A program made the translations under genes and the position numbers. From Aeromicrobium sp. CnD17-E (GTDB lineage: Bacteria; Actinomycetota; Actinomycetes; Propionibacteriales; Nocardioidaceae): a stretch of DNA of 64,000 bases. Of this stretch, positions 1-9,566 are shown piece after piece. The stretch is from assembly GCF_024124745.1 (NCBI RefSeq), contig NZ_JAMXRU010000002.1, positions 1 through 64,000 on the forward strand, given 5' to 3'. The first letter of the stretch is position 1; the number at the start of each line of letters is the position of its first letter. The notes under the pieces are model-generated. The model was not told the DNA's origin, did not search any database, and worked only from the letters and a program-made list of their open reading frames with translations.

Positions 1-1800
<1,800 letters not shown>

Positions 1801-2140
1801 ACCTCAACCCTGCCAGGCACGCGCCCACCTCGCGCGCGGCGCGGGTCGTTCCTCTGCGACCCGGGGCCGCGTCGGCTGCTGCCGTCGTGGCCTTGCTGGT
1901 GCGCTGCCGTGGCTGGCGCTGTGTCCCGTCTCCGCAAGAGCCTCGACCGGGCGTCTGGCAGCTGCGCTGGTCCGGGGTTCTCGGGCTGCGGCTCCCGTCG
2001 TGGAGGCAAGAATCTGCGTTCGTGCGGTGGAAGGCCAAGGATTCTGCGTCTGCTACGAGATCCCGTCAGCAACGCAGAAGCGTTCGATCTCCAGCGCCCT
2101 GAGCGGTCGATGATCCGCGTCGTCCCGCTACCGTTCGGCC
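1801..2140. other. Intergenic region without a supported gene
   Basis: The 340 bases lie between the divergent DUF255 gene and a small membrane-protein gene. Open frames here have no codon bias or motif that I trust. Around 1990-2006 there is a short hairpin-like stretch (CTCC, CGTCGT loop, GGAG) whose core resembles the much stronger greA terminator at 4801-4830. It may be a decayed terminator or chance. Promoters for both flanking genes should lie here, but I see no convincing -35/-10 pair. Confidence 0.4.
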
Positions 2141-2581
2141 ATGACACCCACCCAGGTCTGGACGACGGCCGTGGTCACGGCGGCGGCGTCCGTGGCCCTC
2201 GGAGGCACCCTGCTGCCCGTGGCGTTCTTCTTCGCCTATGCCTTCCGGGACACCGTCGAAGTCGAGCAGCACGCCCTCTTCCTCACCGGCGTGCTCGTCG
2301 CGGCGGGCGTCACCGCCGGCATCGCGTGGGTCGTGGCGGCGGCCGCGACGGGGAGGTCTCGTGCTGCGGGCGTCGTCGTGGGCGCCGCGACCGCGGCCAC
2401 CTACGCCACCGCGCTCGCCGTCGGTACGCTGGTCTGCTTCGCCTACGAGAGCCAGGGGTCCGTGACGGCCGACCAGCCGAGCCTGCCGTTCGTCGCCCTG
2501 GTCGGGCTGTGCCTCGTCGTCGCGGCCGTCGGCGTACGCGCTCTCGCGCGCGCCGGTCGGCCGAGCGTCAGTCGCGGCTGA
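2141..2581 (+). CDS. Small four-helix membrane protein, function unknown
   Basis: A 146-residue protein with about four hydrophobic segments: roughly residues 9-32, 45-66, 75-100 and 117-135. There is a basic C-terminal tail (RALARAGRPSVSRG). The ATG at 2141 is the first good start. I recognise no catalytic motif and no named family. The gene converges on the small membrane-protein gene at 2568, with a 14-base overlap of the two 3' ends. It is probably an integral inner-membrane protein; nothing in the neighbourhood fixes its role. Confidence 0.65.
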   Translation: MTPTQVWTTAVVTAAASVALGGTLLPVAFFFAYAFRDTVEVEQHALFLTGVLVAAGVTAGIAWVVAAAATGRSRAAGVVVGAATAATYATALAVGTLVCFAYESQGSVTADQPSLPFVALVGLCLVVAAVGVRALARAGRPSVSRG

Positions 2582-2816
2582 CCGGGCCGTCGTCCGCCGA
2601 CGTGCGGGTGGAGGTCGTCGACGTCGCGTCGTCGGCGTCACCCTCCCAGGGCTGGGCCGCACGCCTGGTGTGCTTCGCGAACGACTTGGCCAGGAAGAAC
2701 ACGGCCACGGCGAGCAGCGCGACGATGCCGAGGGCGAGCCAGCCGGGACGCACGATGTTCGGGTCGAGACCACGCGGCCGCTCGGCCGTCACCAGGTACG
2801 TCACGAGCTCGTTCAT
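2568..2816 (-). CDS. Single-span membrane protein next to mca (Rv1083-like position)
   Basis: An 82-residue protein with one clear transmembrane helix (about residues 27-44, GWLALGIVALLAVAVFFLAK), a basic juxtamembrane stretch, and an acidic/serine-threonine-rich cytoplasmic tail ending DDGPVSRD. It lies 34 bases downstream of mca on the same strand, so co-transcription is likely. A small membrane protein occupies the same position in mycobacteria. The conserved linkage suggests a role tied to mycothiol conjugate processing or its neighbours, but this is inference. Confidence 0.8.
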   Translation of the reverse strand: MNELVTYLVTAERPRGLDPNIVRPGWLALGIVALLAVAVFFLAKSFAKHTRRAAQPWEGDADDATSTTSTRTSADDGPVSRD

Positions 2817-2850
2817 GCCGCCATCCTACGGGGCAGCGGCGCCGGCGAGG

Positions 2851-3723
2851 TCAGCGCAGTCCGGCGAAGAGGTCGTCCTCGGGCACCGTCGTCTCGACCT
2901 TGGAGTCGACGAGCTGGTAGTCCTCCGTGGGCCACGCCTCGGCCTGCACCTCGTTGGGGACGGAGAAGAACCAGCCGTCCGGGTCGATCTGCGTGGCGTG
3001 GGCGAGCAGCGCGGCGTCTCGCACCGGGAAGTACTCGGCGCACTCGACCCGCGTGGTGAGCCGGGCCTCGTCCTCGGGCTTGCGCTCCCACTCCTTCATC
3101 CGCTCGGCGTACGGGTTCTCCAGGCCGTGCCGCTCGAGCGCCTCGGAGATGGCCGTGAGCTTCTGCCAGTTCCAACCGAGGTGGTAGTACAGCTTGCTGA
3201 CCTGCCAGGCGTCGCCGAGCTCCGGGTGCCACGTCGGGTCGGCCGCCTTCTCGTAGGCGAACACGCTGATCTCGTGGCACCTGATGTGGTCGGGGTGGGG
3301 GTAGCCGCCGTTCTCGTCGTACGTCGTGAGCACGTGGGGGCGGAACGAGCGGACCAGGCGCACCAGCGGGACCGCCGCCTCCTCGACGGGGACCAGGCCG
3401 AAGCAGCCCTCCGGCAGCGGCGGCTTCGGGTCGCCCTCGGGCCACCCCGAGTCGACGAAGCCGAGCCAGTCCTGCTTCACGCCCAGGATCTCGCGCGCAC
3501 GGTCCATCTCCTCGCGACGGATCTCCGTGATGAGCTCGGGGTTGTCCTCGATGCCCGGGTGCTTGAACTGCGGGTTCAGGATGCTGCCGCGCTCGCCGCC
3601 CGTGCAGGTGACGACGTGCACGTCGATCCCCTCGGCGACGTAGCGGGCGGTCGACGCCGCACCCTTGCTCGACTCGTCGTCGGGGTGCGCGTGCACGTGC
3701 ATGAGGCGCAGCTTCTCGGTCAC
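2851..3723 (-). CDS. mca: Mycothiol S-conjugate amidase
   Basis: A 290-residue cytosolic LmbE-family zinc hydrolase. It cleaves the amide bond in mycothiol S-conjugates, releasing the mercapturic acid for export and glucosaminyl-inositol for mycothiol recycling. The AHPDDE zinc-binding motif is at residues 12-17, and the second conserved segment GGYPHPDH is near residue 140. The GTG start (VTEKLRLMHVHAHPDDESS) gives the usual length (about 288 residues in M. tuberculosis). Longer upstream reading adds arginine-rich sequence typical of non-coding frames. MshB is a close paralogue family, but the flanking greA and DUF4307 genes favour Mca. Its presence implies a mycothiol-producing actinobacterium. 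Confidence 0.95.
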   Translation of the reverse strand: MTEKLRLMHVHAHPDDESSKGAASTARYVAEGIDVHVVTCTGGERGSILNPQFKHPGIEDNPELITEIRREEMDRAREILGVKQDWLGFVDSGWPEGDPKPPLPEGCFGLVPVEEAAVPLVRLVRSFRPHVLTTYDENGGYPHPDHIRCHEISVFAYEKAADPTWHPELGDAWQVSKLYYHLGWNWQKLTAISEALERHGLENPYAERMKEWERKPEDEARLTTRVECAEYFPVRDAALLAHATQIDPDGWFFSVPNEVQAEAWPTEDYQLVDSKVETTVPEDDLFAGLR

Positions 3724-3827
3724 CCCGCCAGTCTTCCATCGGACGGAGCACGATGTGGCGCGGGGCCCGTCGTCCGAGCGACGACGGCGGCAGCCGACGC
3801 CGTGGGAGCGCCTGGAACAATCGAGGG

Positions 3828-4205
3828 GTGAGCACCCTCGACGCACGCTACGGCCGACGCGCCCGCGGCCGCTGGCTGTGGCCCACGGTCGCTGCCGTCG
3901 GCGTGCTCCTCGGCGTGGCGTGGGCGGCATGGGTCGCGCTCGACACCGACCCTGTCTCCGGGGAGATCCACGGCTACTCGGTCGAGTCGCCCACCCGGGT
4001 CGTGGCCACGCTCGACGTGCGTCGGCCCGACCCCGTCGCCGCTCGCTGCACCCTCTACGCCCAGGCGCTCGACCACTCCGTCGTGGGCGAGCGGACCATC
4101 GACGTCCCCGCGGGCCGGCGCGAGCGCACCCGGGTGACGGTGCCGATCACCACCGAGCGCGAGGCGGTCACCGCCGTCGTGAGGACGTGCCAAGTCCTGG
4201 ACTGA
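3828..4205 (+). CDS. DUF4307-family membrane-anchored protein
   Basis: A 125-residue protein: a basic N-terminus (LDARYGRRARGRW), one transmembrane helix (about 17-38), then a small beta-rich extracytoplasmic domain (EIHGYSVESPTRVVATLDVRRPDP...CTLYAQALD). This matches the actinobacterial DUF4307 family, whose M. tuberculosis member Rv1081c also sits between greA and mca. The GTG at 3828 was chosen because the longer frame starts inside mca's promoter region and adds only low-quality sequence. It is divergent from mca and 83 bases upstream of greA. The function is unknown. Confidence 0.8.
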   Translation: MSTLDARYGRRARGRWLWPTVAAVGVLLGVAWAAWVALDTDPVSGEIHGYSVESPTRVVATLDVRRPDPVAARCTLYAQALDHSVVGERTIDVPAGRRERTRVTVPITTEREAVTAVVRTCQVLD

Positions 4206-4288
4206 CTGCTAGGGTGGTCGTTCAACCCCGGGCTCGACGCCTGGGGTTCCGCTTGTTTTCACCTGCATGTCGGCCAGGAGGTTGCATC

Positions 4289-4789
4289 ATGTCGCAGTCC
4301 AGCACCGAGACCATCTGGGTCACCCAGGAGGCGTACGACCGGTTGAAGGGCGAGCTGGCGAACCTCAAGGAGGTCGTCATGCCCGACATCACCGAGAAGA
4401 TCGCGGCCGCACGCGACGAGGGCGACCTCAAGGAGAACGGCGGCTACCACGCCGCCCGCGAGGAGCAGGGCAAGGCCAACGCCCGCATCCAGCAGCTCGA
4501 GGACATGCTGCGTCGCGCCGAGGTCGGCGAGAAGCCGGCCGACGACGGCATCGTCGAGGCCGGCATGGTCGTGGGTGTCACCTTCGCCGGTGACGACGAG
4601 GTCGAGCGCTTCCTGCTCGGCTCGCGTGAGCTGCTCAGCCTCGACTCCGCCGTCGACCTCGACGTCTACTCCCCCACCTCGCCACTCGGCGCCGCCATCC
4701 TCGGCAAGAAGGTGGGCGACGACGCCTCCTACGAGGCGCCCAACGGCAAGACGCTGACGGTCTCGATCGTCGAGGCCAAGCCGTTCTGA
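4289..4789 (+). CDS. greA: Transcription elongation factor GreA
   Basis: A 166-residue cytosolic factor that rescues backtracked RNA polymerase by stimulating cleavage of the nascent transcript. The N-terminal coiled-coil carries the family signature RDEGDLKENGGYHAAREEQG (about residues 46-65), whose acidic tip residues coordinate catalytic Mg. The C-terminal FKBP-like domain ends GKTLTVSIVEAKPF. An AGGAGG ribosome-binding site ends 8 bases before the ATG at 4289. It is followed at once by a perfect-stem terminator. The neighbours and order match the mycobacterial greA locus. Confidence 0.97.
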   Translation: MSQSSTETIWVTQEAYDRLKGELANLKEVVMPDITEKIAAARDEGDLKENGGYHAAREEQGKANARIQQLEDMLRRAEVGEKPADDGIVEAGMVVGVTFAGDDEVERFLLGSRELLSLDSAVDLDVYSPTSPLGAAILGKKVGDDASYEAPNGKTLTVSIVEAKPF

Positions 4790-4800
4790 GCACCTGACCG

Positions 4801-4834
4801 AAGGCCGGCTCCCGTCGTGGAGCCGGCCTTTCGT
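4801..4834 (+). terminator. Rho-independent terminator of greA
   Basis: A perfect 12-bp stem (AAGGCCGGCTCC / GGAGCCGGCCTT) with a 6-base loop CGTCGT lies 12 bases after the greA stop and is followed by TCGT. It separates greA from the TetR gene. Confidence 0.85.
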
Positions 4835-4865
4835 CATGCTCCGCGACGGGGGTAGGTTGCGGAGC

Positions 4866-5510
4866 ATGAGCGTCGATGCGGCGAAGCGGGGCTACACCTC
4901 GCCCCTGCGCGCGCAGCGGGCGGCCGAGACCCGACGTCGGGTGATCGAGGCTGCCGCGGCCGGCTTCGCCGAGCGGGGCTTCGTGGGCACGACCCTGGCG
5001 AGCATCGCGGCCCAGGCCGGGGTGTCGGTCGACTCCGTCGTGTCGGTCGGCAGCAAGGCCTACCTGCTGCTGGAGGCGTTCCGCACCCGCTATGCCGGCA
5101 CGGGCGACTGGGAGTCGCTGCTCGACGCGTCGACCGCCCAGGAGATCCTGGCCATGACCGACCGCGACGAGGGCCTGGAGGCGATGATCGCCTTCCTCGC
5201 CGACGGGCACGCCCGCTCGGCCGACCTCTGGACCGACCTGCGTGCGACGGCGCAGTTCGAGCCAGTGGTCGCCGAGGGCTTCGCCGAGCTGGTGCGGTTG
5301 AAGGGCGAGGCGTTCCAGGCCACCACCCGCTGGATGCTCGACCTCGGCATCCTCCAGCCGGTCGACGACACCGAGCTGGCGTCGCTGGCGGTGCAGGTCA
5401 ACCTGGTGTCGGCCGCGGAGACGTACACGACCCTGGTGCGCGACTACGGGTACACCGACGAGCAGTACCGCGCCTGGCTGCGCCGCACCCTGCCCGTCGT
5501 GCGTCCCTGA
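4866..5510 (+). CDS. TetR-family transcriptional regulator
   Basis: A 214-residue DNA-binding protein. The N-terminal helix-turn-helix spans about residues 17-63 (AAETRRRVIEAAAAGFAERG, then TLASIAAQAGVSVDSV); a helical ligand-binding domain follows. The ATG at 4866 was preferred over 4836 because the earlier start is only two bases past the greA terminator. The sequence before 4866 (GTAGGTTGCGGAGC) also looks like a -10 for a leaderless message. The recognition helix (SVDSVVSVGSKAYLLLEAF) is atypical, lacking the usual YYHF-type turn. The likely target is itself or the convergent ilvA region; the ligand is unknown. Confidence 0.85.
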   Translation: MSVDAAKRGYTSPLRAQRAAETRRRVIEAAAAGFAERGFVGTTLASIAAQAGVSVDSVVSVGSKAYLLLEAFRTRYAGTGDWESLLDASTAQEILAMTDRDEGLEAMIAFLADGHARSADLWTDLRATAQFEPVVAEGFAELVRLKGEAFQATTRWMLDLGILQPVDDTELASLAVQVNLVSAAETYTTLVRDYGYTDEQYRAWLRRTLPVVRP

Positions 5511-5546
5511 CCACTCGGGCCCGACGACCAGCCCCGACGACGGGAC

Positions 5547-6740
5547 TCAGACGAGCCGGTGCCCGAGCCCGGCGAGCCGGTGCAGCGCGTCGGCCGCGTG
5601 GTCGGGGCCGCGGGTGGCGACCTGCACGGCCACCTCGACCTCACGCACCCCGAGGGAGTCCGCCGCCCGGTCGTGCGCGACGTCGAGCACGTTCACCTGC
5701 AGCGCCGCCAGGTCGGTCAGCAGGCGCATCAGCTCGCCGGGACGGTCCGAGAACCTGACCCGCAGCTGCATGAAACGGCCGGCCGCGGCCAGGCCGTGGC
5801 GGATGACGTCGAGCAGGAGCAGGGCGTCGATGTTGCCGCCCGACAGGACCGGCACGACGGGTCCGGCGAACCGGTCGGGGTCGTCGAGCAGCGCCGCCAC
5901 GCCCGCGGCGCCGGACGGCTCGACCAGCATCTTGGCGCGCTCGAGCAGCCCGATGAGCGCGGCGCTCATCGCGTCCTCGCTGACGGTCACGACGTCGTCG
6001 AGCTCCTTGGCGATCACCTCGAAGGGGATGAGCCCCGGCTCGGCGACGGCGATCCCGTCGGCCATCGTCGGGCCCATCACGCCCGCGACCGGGTGGCCCT
6101 CGGCGAGCGAGCCCGGGTAGGCGGCGGCGTCGGCCGCCTGCACGCCGACGACCGACACGTCGGGTCGGCGCTCGCGCAGCAGCGCGATGCCCGCGGCGAG
6201 TCCCCCGCCCCCGAGCGGCACGAGGACGGTGCGGACCTCGGGCAGCTGCTCGATGATCTCGAGCCCGACGGTGCCCTGCCCGGCGAGCACGTCCTCGTGG
6301 TCGAAGGGGTGGATCAGCACGGCACCGGTGCGCTCGGCGAACGCCTTCGCGTGCACCAGCGCCTCGGTGACGCCCGTGCCGGCGAACTCGATGTCGGCCC
6401 CGTAGCCGCGGGTGGCGGCCACCTTCGGCAGGGCCGCGCCGTCCGGCATGAAGATGGTGGCCCTGGTGCCGAGGAGCTGCGCCGCGAGGGCGACGCCCTG
6501 CGCGTGGTTGCCGGCGCTCGCCGCGACGACGCCACGGGCACGCTCCGCGTCGGACAGTCCGGCGATGCGCACGTAGGCGCCGCGGATCTTGAACGACCCG
6601 GTGCGCTGCAGGTTCTCGCACTTGAGGTGCACGTCGGTGCCCACCCGCTGGCTGAGCCACCGCGAGTGCGCCATCGGCGTGCGCTCCACCACCGGCGCGA
6701 GCAGGTCGCGCGCGGCCTCGACGTCCCTCAGGTCGACCAT
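5547..6740 (-). CDS. ilvA: Threonine ammonia-lyase (threonine dehydratase) with C-terminal ACT domain
   Basis: A 397-residue PLP enzyme of fold type II that deaminates L-threonine to 2-oxobutanoate, the entry to isoleucine synthesis or threonine catabolism. The PLP lysine is K51 in TGSFKIRGA. The phosphate-binding glycine loop is PLGGGGLAAG (about residue 176), and SAGNHAQGVA is also present. Residues about 325-397 form a single ACT-like domain (MQLRVRFSDRPGELMRLLTD), the architecture of the shorter or catabolic-type enzyme. There is no operon partner: TetR converges on it and the permease upstream is on the same strand but 51 bases away. Confidence 0.92.
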   Translation of the reverse strand: MVDLRDVEAARDLLAPVVERTPMAHSRWLSQRVGTDVHLKCENLQRTGSFKIRGAYVRIAGLSDAERARGVVAASAGNHAQGVALAAQLLGTRATIFMPDGAALPKVAATRGYGADIEFAGTGVTEALVHAKAFAERTGAVLIHPFDHEDVLAGQGTVGLEIIEQLPEVRTVLVPLGGGGLAAGIALLRERRPDVSVVGVQAADAAAYPGSLAEGHPVAGVMGPTMADGIAVAEPGLIPFEVIAKELDDVVTVSEDAMSAALIGLLERAKMLVEPSGAAGVAALLDDPDRFAGPVVPVLSGGNIDALLLLDVIRHGLAAAGRFMQLRVRFSDRPGELMRLLTDLAALQVNVLDVAHDRAADSLGVREVEVAVQVATRGPDHAADALHRLAGLGHRLV

Positions 6741-6791
6741 GACGTCAGCCTAGGCGCTCACGTCCGGTCCCCCGACAGGCGACGGCAGGCG

Positions 6792-7907
6792 TCAGGCCTG
6801 CTCGGCCTTGACCTCGGGCGGGTCGTCCTCGGGGAGGCCGTCGTCGGCGACGGGTGTGCCCGACTCCTCGACGAGGTGGCGCACGATGCCGTTCAGGCAG
6901 GCGACGAGCGGCACGGCCACCAGCGCGCCGACGATGCCGGACACGGTGATGCCGGCGGCGATGGCGATGATGATCGCCAGCGGGTGCACCGCGACGAAGC
7001 GGCCCATGAGGAACGGCTGCAGCACGTGCGACTCGAACTGCTGCACCGCCACGACTGCGGCCAGCATGATCAGCGCGACGATCGGGCCCTGCGCCACCAG
7101 CGCCACGAGCACGGCGACGAGGCCCGAGACAAGGGCTCCGACGATCGGGACGAACGCGCCGAGGAAGACGAGGACACCGATGGCGAAGGCCAGCGGCACG
7201 CCGAGCAGCCAGGCCGAGACGGCGATGCCGATGGCGTCGGTGAGGGCGACCAGCACGGTCGCGCGGACGAAGCTGGTGAGGCTGGCCCACGCCGTCTCGC
7301 CTGAGCTGTGCACCTTGGCGCGTGCCGACCGCGGGAAGAGCGCGACGGCGAAGGCCCAGATGCGGTTGCCCTCGTAGAGGAAGAAGAACGAGGCGAACAG
7401 CGCGATGAAGAAGCCGGCGACGAAGTGCGTCAGCGTGGTGCCGACGGCGGCCAGCTGGTCGACCGCGGCCCGCTCCCCGAAGGTGCGGATGGCGTCCTCG
7501 ACCTGGTCGACGTAGCGGTCGAGCTGGGTCTCGCTCAGCCCGAGGGGTCCGTTCTGGGCCCAGTCCTGCACCTGCGCGATGCCCGCGATGACCTGCGCCT
7601 TGAGGTCGTAGAACTGGGTCGACAGCTGCTGCCCGACCAGGGTGAGCAGCCCGAAGAACCCACCGAGCATGACGAGGACGACGATCGCCGTGGCCAGGAG
7701 ACGGGGCAGGCCGCGCCGGTCGAGCCAGTCGACGGCACCGATCGTGAGCGCCGTGCCGAGCAGCGCCACGGCGATGGGGACGGTGACCTCGGAGAAGAAG
7801 CTGAGCAACCAGTACAGCGCGTACCCGGCGACGCCGAGGACGAGCAGCCGCCACGCCCAGGCCGTCGCGATCTCCACGCCGACAGGGATCTCCGGCCGCG
7901 TGCTCAC
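6792..7907 (-). CDS. AI-2E family transporter (PerM/UPF0118)
   Basis: A 371-residue integral membrane protein. It has paired hydrophobic segments near the N-terminus (about residues 13-34 and 36-58) and one at 63-84. A soluble loop (about 85-155) follows, then a cluster of helices to residue about 345 with the glycine-rich segment [21 protein letters not shown]. This is the AI-2E/PerM topology; substrates differ between members (autoinducer-2, small solutes, Na+/H+ exchange) and cannot be read from sequence. The acidic C-terminal tail ([12 protein letters not shown]) is cytoplasmic. The start at 7907 is divergent from msrA. Confidence 0.87.
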   Translation of the reverse strand: MSTRPEIPVGVEIATAWAWRLLVLGVAGYALYWLLSFFSEVTVPIAVALLGTALTIGAVDWLDRRGLPRLLATAIVVLVMLGGFFGLLTLVGQQLSTQFYDLKAQVIAGIAQVQDWAQNGPLGLSETQLDRYVDQVEDAIRTFGERAAVDQLAAVGTTLTHFVAGFFIALFASFFFLYEGNRIWAFAVALFPRSARAKVHSSGETAWASLTSFVRATVLVALTDAIGIAVSAWLLGVPLAFAIGVLVFLGAFVPIVGALVSGLVAVLVALVAQGPIVALIMLAAVVAVQQFESHVLQPFLMGRFVAVHPLAIIIAIAAGITVSGIVGALVAVPLVACLNGIVRHLVEESGTPVADDGLPEDDPPEVKAEQA

Positions 7908-7996
7908 CTGCGTGCTCCCGTCACAGGACCGACACTAGCGGGAACAGCCAGCCGCGCAGTGTCGTTGACCCCGGTGGACCCAAGGAGAGTGACCCG

Positions 7997-8647
7997 ATGA
8001 TCTTCGGAACCCGCAAGACCGAGCTCCCCGACGCGCAGAGCGCCCTGCCCGGACGCTCCGAGCGTCCGTTCGCCGTCGGCACCACGCACCGTGTGCTCGG
8101 CACCCCGATCGAGACCCCGCTCGACTCCGGCGTCGTGCCGGACGGCTTCGAGGTCGCGGTCGTCGGGCTGGGCTGCTTCTGGGGCGAGGAGAAGACGTTC
8201 TGGGAGGTTCCCGGTGTCTGGTCGACGTCGGTCGGCTACGCCGGCGGCCTCACGCCGAACCCCACCTACGAGGAGGTGTGCACCGGCCGCACCGGTCACG
8301 CCGAGGTCGTGCGCATCGTGTTCGACCCCGCGAAGTTCAGCTACGCCGACCTGCTCAAGGTGTTCTGGGAGAACCACGACCCGACGCAGGGCATGCGTCA
8401 GGGCAACGACCGCGGCACCCAGTACCGCTCCGTCCTGCTCACCACGAGCGACGAGCAGCAGCGCCAGGCCGAGGAGTCGCGCGAGCGCTACCAGGAGCAG
8501 ATGACCAAGGCCGGCTACGGCCGCATCACCACGGCCATCCAGCCCCTGCAGGACTACTACTACGCCGAGGAGCTGCACCAGCAGTACCTCGCGAAGAACC
8601 CGTTCGGCTACTGCCCGCTGCACGCCACGGGCGTCTCGTACGCCTGA
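7997..8647 (+). CDS. msrA: Peptide-methionine (S)-S-oxide reductase MsrA
   Basis: A 216-residue repair enzyme that reduces methionine-S-sulfoxide in proteins and as free amino acid, recycled by thioredoxin. The catalytic motif [11 protein letters not shown] has the nucleophilic C60. Downstream signatures [21 protein letters not shown] and [18 protein letters not shown] are all present. A roughly 50-residue N-terminal extension precedes the core, as in the longer actinobacterial and E. coli enzymes. An AGGAGA ribosome-binding site lies 9 bases before the ATG. A terminator follows the gene. Confidence 0.96.
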   Translation: MIFGTRKTELPDAQSALPGRSERPFAVGTTHRVLGTPIETPLDSGVVPDGFEVAVVGLGCFWGEEKTFWEVPGVWSTSVGYAGGLTPNPTYEEVCTGRTGHAEVVRIVFDPAKFSYADLLKVFWENHDPTQGMRQGNDRGTQYRSVLLTTSDEQQRQAEESRERYQEQMTKAGYGRITTAIQPLQDYYYAEELHQQYLAKNPFGYCPLHATGVSYA

Positions 8648-8659
8648 GACCTGCCGGAG

Positions 8660-8700
8660 CGAGGTCCCGTCACGCCGACGTGTGGCGGGACCTCGTCGTT
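8660..8700 (+). terminator. Terminator of msrA
   Basis: A 10-bp stem (CGAGGTCCCG / CGGGACCTCG) with an inner TCAC/GTGG extension, followed by TCGTTT, lies 12 bases after the msrA stop. Confidence 0.75.
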
Positions 8701-8740
8701 TCCGCGGCGCGACGGTGACCGCCTGCCCTACGCTCGCGCC

Positions 8741-8938
8741 GTGGACATCGGCATCCTGATCCTCCTCGGCGTGCTCGCCACGTTCGCGGCCGGCCTGGGT
8801 GCGTACCGGACCCTCGACGCCGCGCTCGGGAGACGCGCGGCGAACGGCCTGCTGCTCCTCGTGCTGGCCGTCGTGCTCGCCCTCACCACCATCGCCTTCG
8901 TCTTCGTCGCCGCCCTGCACACGAGCGACGGGCTCTGA
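8741..8938 (+). CDS. Two-helix small membrane protein, unknown
   Basis: A 65-residue protein made almost entirely of two hydrophobic segments (about 4-22 and 36-58) joined by a basic loop (RTLDAALGRRAANG). The GTG at 8741 follows a plausible leaderless promoter (CCTACGCTCGCGCC). Its stop is 7 bases before the next small membrane-protein gene, so the two are probably co-transcribed. I recognise no family. Codon use (third-position G/C) supports real coding. Confidence 0.6.
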   Translation: MDIGILILLGVLATFAAGLGAYRTLDAALGRRAANGLLLLVLAVVLALTTIAFVFVAALHTSDGL

Positions 8939-8945
8939 GCCGACC

Positions 8946-9197
8946 ATGCGGGACCCGGCAGCGGTGAGCGAGGGCGTCCTGGCCCTCGCGGTCGAGCTGG
9001 TCGTCGCCATCGCCCTGTGGGCCGGCGTCGTGACGGTGTCCGGGTGGCCGGCCATCCTGATCGGTGTCGTCGCGGGCCTCGTCACGCTCCACCTGCTGGT
9101 CACGGCCATCCTGCTCGTCGGAGCCCGTCTCGGCCTGCGGGCGCTCCAGCGGTGGATCGACGACCTCCCTCCCCACGAGCGTCGCCGGCTGCGCTGA
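8946..9197 (+). CDS. Small membrane protein, unknown
   Basis: An 83-residue protein with two hydrophobic helices (about 8-30 and 34-60) and a basic, charged C-terminus (LQRWIDDLPPHERRRLR). The ATG at 8946 is 7 bases after the preceding stop, suggesting a small operon of membrane proteins. There are no motifs; the function cannot be assigned. Confidence 0.6.
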   Translation: MRDPAAVSEGVLALAVELVVAIALWAGVVTVSGWPAILIGVVAGLVTLHLLVTAILLVGARLGLRALQRWIDDLPPHERRRLR

Positions 9198-9241
9198 GGA
9201 GTGGGACGGACGTTCCGATCCGTCGCCGGTCGGTGTAGAAC

Positions 9242-9409
9242 ATGGCCATGAGCCCCGACCGCCCGAACCGCGCCGACGTCGCCTCCGTCCTGCTGCTCGT
9301 CCTGTTCGTCGTCTCGTTCTTCCTCGGCGAGAACGCCTGGCTCGGCGCGATCGTGGTCGCGTTCCCGACGATCGTGTTCCTGCAGGCGTCGCACTGGATC
9401 CGCCGCTAG
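9242..9409 (+). CDS. 55-residue two-helix membrane protein
   Basis: A short frame that reads MAMSPDRPNRADV, then hydrophobic segments VASVLLLVLFVVSFFL and AWLGAIVVAFPTIVFLQ, ending in HWIRR. It lies 44 bases after the previous small membrane-protein gene on the same strand. TAGAAC six bases before the ATG could be a leaderless -10. The hydrophobic pattern and G/C-ending codons support coding; no function is recognised. Confidence 0.5.
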   Translation: MAMSPDRPNRADVASVLLLVLFVVSFFLGENAWLGAIVVAFPTIVFLQASHWIRR

Positions 9410-9532
9410 CCACCCTGCGTCCTGGCGCGTCGCCCGCTCGAGGGGTGCGCCCGCACGGTCCGGCTGACCTGTCGCGGATCGTCAACTCCCTGTCGCTCGA
9501 CCCGGCGACGGACGGGGGGTCCACGACCCAGG

Positions 9533-9553
9533 CTTGAGAGATCCCAACTCAAG
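9533..9553. promoter_or_regulatory. HAIR-like inverted repeat (possible HspR site) before the molybdoenzyme operon
   Basis: CTTGAGA-N7-ACTCAAG: arms of 7, spacer of 7, one mismatch to the actinobacterial HspR consensus CTTGAGT-N7-ACTCAAG. It ends 13 bases before the start codon of the oxidoreductase and just before its AGGAG ribosome-binding site, a position suited to repression. It could instead be the operator of the local AraC regulator. Confidence 0.55.
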
Positions 9554-9566
9554 CCCAGGAGTGATG

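Noticed and set aside
4206-4288. Attenuator between the DUF4307 gene and greA
   Set aside because: AACCCC/GGGGTT can pair over a 13-base spacer, but the stem is short and lacks a T run, so it was not listed as a feature.
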